A stretch of DNA of 64,000 nt from Anaeramoeba flamelloides. Taxonomy: Eukaryota > Metamonada > Anaeramoebidae. The stretch lies in the NCBI GenBank assembly GCA_027625915.1, contig JANTQA010000042.1, positions 4,414,001 to 4,478,000 on the forward strand. Direction: 5' to 3'. Under the pieces are notes generated by a model that did no database searches, had not been told where the DNA came from, and saw only the letters and a list, made by a program, of their open reading frames with translations. Positions 1 to 9,538 of this stretch are shown here, in pieces (position 1 is the stretch's first letter; every line of letters starts with the position of its first letter). The position numbers were made by a program, and so were the translations under genes.

Positions 1-324
1 AATAAATAAAAAATTCCAAAACAATTATGTATCAAAGATAAATCGAAAATAAAAAAAGAACAAAAGTATGGAAAAATAATATATTTTATTTTATGGCTCA
101 AGATCTAATTTGCTTGGAATTTCAATTGTTTATTATTCAATTTCAAGTAACTTTTGTTTTGTCATTAAGATCTTTCAATAAAATTTTTAATCATTTTTTA
201 TTTTTATTTTTTCCTAAATTGTTTTTGAAAAAAAATTGGAATTGAACTTTTGCAAAAAAGTGTAAATAAAAAAAATGCAAAACTCGGTAGTTTTTGTTTT
301 TGTTTTTATACCTACACAGGCGCG

Positions 325-954
325 TTAATTATTTATTCTTTGAAAAAGATCTTTTATTTCTTCGTCATTTTCTATTGTCATTTCAACAAACTCAGCATTA
401 ACTATTGTTTTGTTCGAAGTAACTGCATGATTTGCTGAAAGTTCTAAAATTTCTGCAGAAAGATATTCGAGAATAGTAGAGAAACCAATATAAAAAAGAA
501 ACTCAAATTGTAATTGGAAACTATTTTCATTTAGTACATTGAAAACTGTTCCAACATCGAAAGTTAGAACAGACTGTTTTGTTATTTCGTCAGATTGATT
601 CATAATTAATTCGTGATCCCTTTTCGATTTTGATATTTTAGCGTTTTGAAAAATGCGTTGTGTACGTATGACTTGACTAATTCCGAATTTGGCAAGATCT
701 TTTCTTAGAAATCTATTTATTGCATCTATAAGATCTTGGTAAGAAGCTATTACTTGATTGTTTTCGCTTATTGGCGTTTTGGATTTGTAAATACTATTGA
801 GAAGGCCTTGAGTGACAAGATGAAGGAATTCATTGAGCTTGTTGCAACCTCCTTGATCTATGTCCATCTTATTGTTTATAGTTTTTAACAGCACCTTTGT
901 GTACTTGTCCCAGTTTTGTGGGTTGACTACAATTGTTGAATCGGCTTGAGACAT
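325..954 (-). CDS. Histone H2B-H2A doublet (fused, tail-less, divergent)
   Basis: A 209-residue uninterrupted ORF that carries two histone folds in one chain. Residues about 15-100 read as H2B: an alpha1-like KYTKVLLKTI, a long middle helix, then DLIDAINRFL and the C-terminal-helix match DLAKFGISQVIRT (H2B has ELAKHAVSEGTKA). Residues 101-127 are a short linker. Residues 128-205 read as H2A: LTFDVGTVFNVL (H2A LQFPVGRVHRLL), ILEYLSAEILEL (AVLEYLTAEILEL) and IENDEEIKDLF (IRNDEELNKLL). Acidic-patch positions are kept (E163, E168, E171, D197, E198, E199), while the usual DNA-facing arginines of both halves are mostly absent. There are no basic tails; a hand count gives more D/E than K/R. I chose the inner ATG (MSQADS). 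The upstream ATG at 1002 would add 16 hydrophobic residues that look like translated AT-rich leader. The H2B-then-H2A order is that of the doublets known from Marseilleviridae. Host or virus origin is undecided; the ORF looks whole. Function is not inferred beyond an H2A/H2B-like dimer. Confidence 0.85.
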   Translation of the reverse strand: MSQADSTIVVNPQNWDKYTKVLLKTINNKMDIDQGGCNKLNEFLHLVTQGLLNSIYKSKTPISENNQVIASYQDLIDAINRFLRKDLAKFGISQVIRTQRIFQNAKISKSKRDHELIMNQSDEITKQSVLTFDVGTVFNVLNENSFQLQFEFLFYIGFSTILEYLSAEILELSANHAVTSNKTIVNAEFVEMTIENDEEIKDLFQRINN

Positions 955-1339
955 TATACAAAGAAAATGAAATAAAAAAAAAATAATTTTGAACAAAATC
1001 ATTTTTACTTTTCAGTCGAATTCTGATTAATCTTGGAATGAAAGTAAAATCCTGAGCACAAATACTGAACCTTAAAAATTCAGAAATACAATGTGTCAAA
1101 GTAACATTGTTCACAGACTCAAACCGATGTCTCATTTAAAACCCTTTCTTTTTTTTTTCTTATTATTCTGATACAGTGTATAGTTTTGAAAATATTGTGT
1201 ATCTACAGTAAAATATATTTTGAAATTAAGTCCTTGATATTGTCAGTTATACTTTAAACTATTAATGTAAGGTCGGTTAAAATTTTTCCATGAATCTCAA
1301 TTTTGATTTAATTTTTTTGTTTATTTGATGAAATAAATT

Positions 1340-2625
1340 TTTCGATTTAGTCCTTCTTTTTTCGAATTTCATTTTTAATAATAATAGAACTTTAAGAAAC
1401 CAACACCATATTTTATTCGTGTTTATTGTTGGTTTCTTTGATCGGTTGTTGTATAGGATTATGGGAACTAAAAAGTACCACGGCTTTTCTTTTGAAACAC
1501 AGGTTTTACAAATCTACAGTTTTATTTGAGCATCTGTCGAGAAAAGTTATACGTTAAAAATTATTTGATTTACAGAGTTTTTAAATCAGAACAAATCTGT
1601 TCTAATAAACTCTTGACATTTTTTGAGTTGTGTATTTCAAATTAAAATCCTTACTTCTTTATTTTTCCAAATACGAGAGATTAAAAGAAAACGAAACTGA
1701 CCTGAGACTTGTGGTAAATTTGTCTCTGGGTTTCCTAAAAGTTCTGTTTTTAAAAATGAAATTATATTAAAAATTAAGCATCTAAAAATAACTAACTGTT
1801 TCTCGAATAAATTTGAAAAAATAGATTTAAAGATTATGTTAGCAATTGATTATTTAAGATTAGAAAGATTCTGAAAGGTTTTGGTTGCCTACAAATCTCA
1901 GAAGTAATTAATCAGTTGTATTCAAGAAAGAAAAAATGGATTTTTTTTGGAATTGTTTTTCTCTAAAATATGTTATCAAAAAAGGTTAAGGTTGGTTGGA
2001 AAAATATCAAAATTTTGTGGAACTCGTTTCAGTGAATTCTTCGGTTTCTGTGATTTCTGTAATTTCTGTAATTTCTGTAATTTCTGTGATTCTGTGATTT
2101 CTGTGATTTATATCGTATTAAAAAATGACATTAAGATTGTGAAAAATCAACTTTATGACAAATTTTCTTCAAAGTTAAAAATGAAAACAATTTGGTGTTG
2201 TTGAAAAATACCTACCATTATTTTTTGATTTGTGGGTTAAGTTTAGATGATTTTAAAAATTGATCTAAAAGGTTAAAATGGAGGAAATTGAAAAATTTCG
2301 AGGAATTGTTCATTGTTATTTTAAAACAAAGACATATTGTACTGAGAAGAATTTAGAATTGATCTATATTGGATTAAAGTCTCCAAAATGCCCAATTCCT
2401 TAAAAGAAAGATCATATTTTCTCAACTTACTGTAGTTAAAATAAAGTATGCAAAGATGAATTTATTGTTTCAAAATAAAAAGAGTGTTTTTTTGTTTTAG
2501 AAGACCTAACACATCAACCAATCAAAGAAACCAACAATAAACACGAATAAAATATAGTATTGGCTTCTTAAATTTCTATTATTTTTTTTAAAAGAAATTC
2601 AAAAAAAAAAGGATCAAAAAATTGC
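1340..2625. mobile_element. 1.3-kb element bounded by inverted repeats
   Basis: The arm at about 1340-1457 reappears reverse-complemented at about 2503-2625. The central 50 bp (for example ATTTTATTCGTGTTTATTG) are almost identical and outer parts are more diverged. No transposase is visible between the arms; the interior holds a 9-bp minisatellite. The target-site duplication could not be fixed. It looks like a non-autonomous DNA transposon or foldback. The outer limits are approximate. Confidence 0.6.
2045..2109. repeat. 9-bp minisatellite, unit TTTCTGTRA
   Basis: About seven units of a 9-mer (TTTCTGTGA/TTTCTGTAA) in tandem with one shortened unit. The same unit in the opposite orientation makes up the array at 44051-44142. 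It lies inside the 1.3-kb inverted-repeat element. It is open in one frame as a repeated FCN/FCD peptide, but nothing suggests that this is translated. Confidence 0.8.
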
Positions 2626-5600
2626 AAAAATTACATCTCAACAAATAGAGTAAATTTTTACTAGAAAATTATCCAAAAAAACAAAAAATTTCTTTGAAAT
2701 TTTGAACAAATTGTAAAAAAAATTTCAACAAGTGCAGAATATTCCTAATTTACAATTTTACCTGAAAATATCAAATGGTTGACTTTCAAAATTGATTTGA
2801 GCCTTAGGTAAACTATTGGGTAGTATATTGGGTGTTATCTTGGTACAAGAAGAAAATAAAGCACAGATTATATCTAAAACCACCGATAATAGTCGTTGTA
2901 CACACATTATTTTGATCACTAATGATAATAATTTTTTTTTTTTTTAAATAAATCAACTTGAGGCATTTTTGTATTTTTTTTTTTTTACATAGATCTATTG
3001 AATTCAAAACCCCTTCAAATTTTTCCCACAACAGTAAACAAATTTCTATTTGTATTCAAAAGAACAATTCATTTTTTTTCGTTAAAAAGATAAAAAAGTG
3101 ATGTGATAATTTGGTAATGGTGGTTCGACCAAACAAAGAAATTAAAACATAATATCTTCAACCACGTTGGCGCTAACTTCCATTCTTAGAAAAAAGAAAA
3201 AAAACCAAATATAAAAAAACAAAAATATCAGAGAAAACCACGATTCTCTTGTACTAATTGTACTGTTTTGTGGAGAAAATATGAGTATTCAAGCAAATCA
3301 ATAGTCAAAACTCATAGAGACCTGATCTTTTAAAGTTATAATCGTTTATCAGGACATTTTGAAATGATCTTCATTTTTCAAACTTGAAAATCGTGATTAT
3401 TTTTCTTTTTTATTTTTCCACTTCAAAAGAAAATAGTCCGGGTTTTTCTTTTTTTTATTTGTTGATTTTTCCGAAAAAAAAATGACAAAAAAAATAGTTT
3501 ATTGATCTAAATTAGAGAATTTCTTCCTTAACACTCCCTTCATAATTTTAATAGGGTTGTACCATAATTTTTTTGACAATTTTGTGAATTCAACGCAGTA
3601 CTTCAGTGACAAGTAGACTAAAAAAAATCTTCAAATAAATTTAATAGCATATTCTTAAAAAATGTTACAATATCTTGAAATTGAAAAAAGAAGTAAAAAT
3701 CTGATTACTACATAACCAAACTTACCTTCGCTGCTATTTTCAGAAATGAATTATTTTATGTTTTTAAAAGTTTGACCCTTTTTTATCAGTTTTGAAAAGT
3801 TCAAAATCCAAAATATTTTCAGAATTATTATTAAAAAAAATTATTATCTTTGAAAGAAGAAATAAATCTTAATATCTGGAAAGGAAGTATACCAAAATAC
3901 GTTTTAAAAATAAAAACCACAAAGTTCTTTTATAACTTAGTTAAAAAAAAAATATACTTCATTATAAAAAATTAAAATATTTAATTTAAACTTGAAAATA
4001 TATATTTTTTTTAATTCAAAGAACAATTTCAATAGTTTTTTTCTTATAATTAAATTAAAATATATATTAAAAAAAAAAAAAAAAAACAAATAAAGAAATT
4101 AAAAATTCCCCCCAAAATACTTTTTTTAAACCCTGGATAATTTAACTTATAACCAAAAGAAATACTTTTAAATTTGATTATTTATATTCAATAATGAATA
4201 AAATGTTAATTTTGGCAGTGAGTTATCAACAACACAAACACTAAATGTATCAAGAGACTTTGCAATTATTACACATTTTTTAAAGATTATCAAACGAATA
4301 AAATGAATTTGAATAATAAATATAATAATAACATATACATATATTATCAAATAACTGATTTTAATAAAAAAAAGTTAGTTGTTTATATTCAAGAGTATTT
4401 GAAAAAAAATGTTTCAAATCTTTTAAATTTCAAAGAAATTTAATAAAAATTTGTGAATTAAATAAAGGGATAATTTTTTTTAGATCTTCAATGGATTCAA
4501 TATTTGATTTTATTTTTCCTGTATTTTCAAATTAAGATTAAAGCTTAGGGGTTATTTTATGAATATAGACTCTCAGAAATCAATAAAAGTGAGATATTTA
4601 CCCTATTATTTTTTTTTGGAAAATTTTCTTTTTTTTCTGATAGGTACAAAAAAAAAAAAAGTTCAGATCTTTTTACTGAACAATTAAATCTAGGAAAATG
4701 AATTTCTTTGACAAATGGAAACTTATCACTTTAAAATTGATAAATTACATTGAATAACGGGTTTAATTGCATGTTTAAGTAAATAATTACTCTATTACAT
4801 TTGGGAAAAATAATAAATAAGAGTTACTTTTCCCTTGATGAAAAAAGAAAATATTTCCTGTAAAAAAAAAAAAAAACAATAAAATTTCTTAAAAATTGAG
4901 AAAAATTATAAACTACATCAATTAATAATTTGAAACATTCTCAAAATATCAAAAACTTAACTCTCAAAATAGATTTTATTGTAGATATGCGATGTGTTCT
5001 TAACTAGACATTGGATCAGAACAAGAAAATAAAAGTAAGGGTTTTATTTGAGATATCTGTTGTAAGCTCAGAATAATGTTAGTTTGGGACACAAATATTT
5101 CTGAATGTTCTATGTTTCTTTTTTGCTTTCAATTTAATCCACAATCTTGATGAAAACTATTCTTATTTCAAGAAAACTTTTACATTTCAACTTTATTTTT
5201 AAAAAAGTTAAATTCATATTAAAATCATATCTTGCTCCGCTATGCTAATTTTCCTAAAATCGGCACCAAAAATGCGTTACTTGTGTTTGTATTATGTACT
5301 TTATGAGCTTTGTTTGGAGAATATTTTTTTTACTTTTAAGGGAGTAGTATTTTGTATAAATTAAAAGAAATCTTTTAAAGATCTAATGAAATATTTTTTT
5401 TTCATTTAATTTGTATATTGGTTCTGAAATGGATTAATTAACCTCATCTAAACAATTTATTAATTTGTGTCTATTTTTTGAATTCAAAAATCACATGTTT
5501 CCAATACAAAACCAAAAATTAAGTAACCTATTGTTTATATTAAAACAATTAAATTAATTCTTGGAAATAGTTTAACATGTTTTGAGTTTTATGTTGGATA

Positions 5601-5835
5601 TACGTTTTTGTAAGTACTTTTTTTATTTTTTTATTATTTTTAATAATTATTATTTCAATACAGATCCTACCAATAAAATTAAATGATGTATAAGTGATTA
5701 AATAAATCTACATTTGATAAAAGTTTAACAAAAATTTTGCAGTTGAAATAAGAACTATTATTTAAAAAATTAATATTCTTTAATGTTTGAAATAAACCGT
5801 TTTCCCTTATTTCAAAAAAATGAAAAAAATATATA
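2626..5835. other. Gene-free AT-rich spacer
   Basis: I see no convincing coding region, RNA gene or repeat pair here on either strand. Short ORFs (for example at 2813-3031 and 4168-4350) are runs of I/F/K/N with no family resemblance. Long A or T runs are frequent. Confidence 0.5.
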
Positions 5836-6233
5836 ACCATTGTAGAAAAAAAGTGAAACACTGTTTTTAATTGGGAAAATTACTGAAAATGAAAAGTAAA
5901 ATCAATAAAAAAAAGCAAAAATAAATCAATAAAGACAAAATGAAGTATTCAACACAATAAAATTTTTTTAAAACTATCTTTTGGTATGTGCTTTTCTTTG
6001 ATTGATCAATTATTAACAATTTGTTCAAAAAATATACTATTTTTGGTATCTCTAAAACAACTCCCAAAATTTTGATAAGAAAGTAGATTTAAATTGTATA
6101 TGTTAGATTGATTGAAAATAAGATAATGGATTATTTTTTAAAGTTAATTGGTTTCTTCTTTTTATTGATTTTACTTTTCATTTTCAGTATTTTTCCCAAT
6201 TAAAAATTGTGTTGAACTTTTTTTCCAAAATGG
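5836..6233. mobile_element. MITE, family E copy 1 (about 400 bp)
   Basis: The ends are inverted copies: the left end reads ACCATTGTAGAAAAAAAGTG and the right end, reversed, reads CCATTTTGGAAAAAAAGTT, followed inward by a shared stretch containing TTTTTAATTGGGAAAA and GAAAAGTAAAATCAAT. TA lies outside each end, suggesting a TA target duplication. The interior is homologous to 30145-30560 (shared TTTCTTTGATTGATC and ATTTAAATTGT blocks). No coding capacity is seen. Confidence 0.65.
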
Positions 6234-7463
6234 TAAAAAGAATTTTCAATTTTGAAAAATTTTTTTTAACTTTTTATTTGTCCTCATTCACTAGAATTCT
6301 TTGTACAATTAAAAACATTTTTTGTTAGTAAAAAAAAGCGATTTTACATTTTGAGGCTAAAATTACAAAATACCCAAATCTCTTTAAGAAAATTTAATTT
6401 TGAAAAATCGATTTTTATCTTATAATAAAAACGCAATTTCTATATAAAATTCATAAATAAATCTAAAAATTGATGTGCTAGAACTACTTTTCTTAAAAAA
6501 ATATAAATAATTTTCATAAGATTGAAACAATATTTTTTTTGATTAAACAAATGAATTATCTCAAAAAAGTAAAAAACATCAAAAAATTAATATACCGGAA
6601 ACAAAGACTTGGTTTGTTACATTGTGATGAGAAGGGGAATAAAAAAGGAAAAAAAAATTTATGATGTAAGAAATCAAATGAATTTAATAATTTTCTTTTT
6701 CATAAAAAAATGGAAAAACAATTTGATCTTTAACTAAAAAACGATACTGTTTTAGGTTTCTGAGTTGATGAGAATTTTTTTGACACTTTCCATCTGTAAA
6801 ACTTGTAAGTAGAAAATATCATTTATAACCTAATTTAAAATTATGTCCTGTTGTAGTAGAGTACTGTAAACTTAAATCTATTTTTATTTTGAATCAGTTA
6901 TGAAATAATAATCCTGAAAAAATCTTATTTTACAAATAAAAGTTTATATATTAACCACTTGTGGAATGAAATTTTATAAATTTAATATTGAAGTTCATTA
7001 TACTATTTTGAAAAATTTTTATTGTTGAGATCTTACTTATTAAATATTTTTTAAATACAATCAAACTTAGAAACCAAAATACCATTGCCACTCTATCTGT
7101 AAAAGGAAAAAGAACAAGGTGCAAAGCATAGTTGAATCTTTGTATTTTTCAATTTTTGACTTTTTTTGATTAAAATTTTGATTTTATGAAATTCAGCTTT
7201 GGAACTAGAGATTTGTTCAGAGAATTTGCTTGAAAATAGTCCCGAAAAAAACCAAAAATATTGACCTGATAAGGTTTGTATTTGAAACAAATATTTTTAT
7301 TTTGAAAACCAAACACAAAAAATCAAATTTACTTTCCATTTTTTAAAATCAAAAATGATGAAAACAAAAAAATTCTACCAAAACCTATTTTAGAAGAAAT
7401 TTCTTCTTTATTTCTAAATTTGATGAACAAACAGGGGATTATCTTGAATTTCTTGTACTATTC
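6234..7463. other. Gene-free AT-rich spacer
   Basis: No supported gene, RNA or repeat. The 65-codon ORF on the minus strand at 7093-7290 has no recognisable features. Confidence 0.4.
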
Positions 7464-7560
7464 CTATTTTTTATTCTTCAACACCGATGTGACAGAATAT
7501 TCGCCCATTCCAAATATCTTCAAATCCCACTCACTGGTAATATCTTGGCAATCATAGAGT
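7464..7560 (-). other. Possible 3' coding fragment, unknown
   Basis: The last roughly 32 codons of a minus-strand ORF (ending DLKIFGMGEYSVTSVLKNKK) have mixed third-position bases and a balanced composition, unlike the surrounding poly-F/K/I translations, so this may be a real terminal exon or gene relic. The upstream part of the same ORF (to 7742) looks less coding. No splice acceptor is evident and no family is recognised. Confidence 0.2.
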
Positions 7561-8749
7561 GTGGATTTTTGTATTTTCATGTGAAAAAAAAAAAGAAGTG
7601 AGTAAGCAAATATATGTGAACTAGGAATTATGTTAACTAAAAAAAGAGAATTTTTTATTGTAACACCAGTGAAGGCACTAATAATTTTTACTGCTTTAAT
7701 TTTAATAAAGGTAATAAAATAATTATTTTCACAATGATCCAATTAAAAGTAATGAAAAACGCATTTATTAGCTTTAGAGAAATGTATTCCCATTTACAAA
7801 AATTTATTTTCTTTATTAATTTTGAGTAAAAAGATCTTGATCTCTTTTTTTGGGTTTTTTAAAGTTTCAAAATGAAAAAGAAAAATTTCCAAAAAGACTA
7901 TCATATTTTGAGGAAATCTCACTTTATGTAAATTTTGAAAATTTTTATGAACAAATTATAGTGAAATTTAAATCTTATTTTAAAAATACAAGAAAAATAA
8001 ATCAAATATTGTTCCTATCAAGTTTAGAAAAAATTGATATTTTTATTTTTTTCACTATGATTTTTCAAGATCCCTGAAATTTAAATGAAAAAGTAATATT
8101 CGATTACAATTATTCAGAGTATAAATAAGGAACAGTTATTATTAATAAAATAATTTTTGAGAAAAAATTTTAATATTATTATTTTATTCTATATCTTAAT
8201 AGAGATTTATTTTATGTTTTTGGAAATATTTAAAAAAAAATTGGAAATTATACATAAATGTATTTTTACTTATAATCTTTATGGTATTCAGAAACAGCCA
8301 TAATAAATACAGTTACAATATTAATTATTATTTAGAAACAAACAAATTGAAACAAAATATCTTTCGGTTTTGAGTTAATTTTTTTCTCAGGTTGTAAAAA
8401 TAACATATTGGAAGAATTTTTAATTTCATAAATTGGCTCTTTTTCTATGTTTTTTTTTTTAGATATAACAAAATGGAAAAAAAAAATTAGAAAGAAAAAT
8501 ATGATGACGAAAATATTTTTAATGATGATGCTTCATCACCTATTTTATTTACTCTATTTACATATTTTCTTTTATTATAAATAATTAAGAAACATACACT
8601 ATTCAAAATGATTATTGATAATTTAATATTTTCTGAAAAAGGAAATAAAAGATAATTATGGAATTAGACTCGCCATAGCATATATTATAATTGACAATTT
8701 TTTTGATAAGAATATGACTAAAAACCTCAAAGTCAAGTCTGTTTATATT

Positions 8750-8907
8750 ATAAAATGATATTAGATTTTTGAAAAAATAGATTAGAATAAGTAATACATG
8801 TTTAAGATCTAATAAAATAAAGTTGTCCAATTCCCAAAATGATAATTTATACTTTTTACCCCCTTCCAAATCCTGAAAAAAAAAAAAAAAACGCAAAAGG
8901 AGGGGGC
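8750..8907. repeat. Left arm of an inverted repeat flanking the RasGAP first exon
   Basis: This sequence is the reverse complement, with a few differences, of 10811-10968. Shared blocks include GGATTTGGAAGGGGGTAAAA, ATTATCATTTT, CAACTTTATTTTATTAGATC and TATTCTAATCTATTTTTTCA. The arms are about 1.9 kb apart and enclose the 5' exon of the RasGAP-VPS9 gene. Confidence 0.8.
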
Positions 8908-9538
8908 CAAAAAATTAAAAAGAGGAATTTGTAAAAAATTTTAAAATATAAAAAAAAAAAAAACTTTCATATTAAGAAATAAAAATCTTTTCACAGAAAT
9001 TTAATTCGTATTTAGGTATTACACAAAAAAATTGAAAAAAATTTCAAAAAAAAATATCTAAAATATTCAAAAAACTTGAAAATATCTAATTTCAGAACAC
9101 CTTTACAGTTTTTGTTATAAACTTTTTCAAAAAGCAATTGTAAAAACGAAATCCATTTGAAATTTTTATTTATTACGTTATCAGGTTTAAAAAGATATCG
9201 ACTTTAATAAGTAATTAATTACAAGAATAACATATTAAAACCAACTCTAATTTCATAATAAAATTATTTCTTGAGAATAATGTAACATATCACCCTTTGA
9301 AGGAAAAGTCAAATTTGATTTCCTCCTTCTGAAACATAACAATATCAAGTTTGTAAAACAGTCTTTGAAAACTTTATAACAATTCAAATATGTGAATAAG
9401 TCTTCATTATTTATAGCCAGGGTAGCTCCAGCTACTTTTATCAATCTATTAAACTATAGAATCAAAAGAAGAACAATAATCACAAAGGCCAAAAATTATC
9501 ATTATTTCTTTTTCTTAGTTTGTACTTTTTTTCGCAAA
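8908..9538. other. Upstream region of the RasGAP-VPS9 gene
   Basis: A/T-rich sequence with no separate gene. The ORF containing the RasGAP start is open for 49 codons upstream of the ATG at 9539, but that part begins at GTG and has no domain similarity. I treat it as 5' UTR/promoter or an upstream exon end. Confidence 0.4.

Noticed and set aside
955-1002. Upstream ATG giving the histone doublet a hydrophobic, signal-peptide-like leader
   Set aside because: A secretory signal on a histone-fold protein is implausible; the stretch is the usual F/I/L translation of AT-rich non-coding DNA, and a second ATG directly precedes the hydrophilic, conserved part.
1947-2204. ORF with repeated FCN/FCD peptide, a possible metal-binding protein
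   Set aside because: It is a translation of the 9-bp minisatellite with a non-ATG start and no conserved context.
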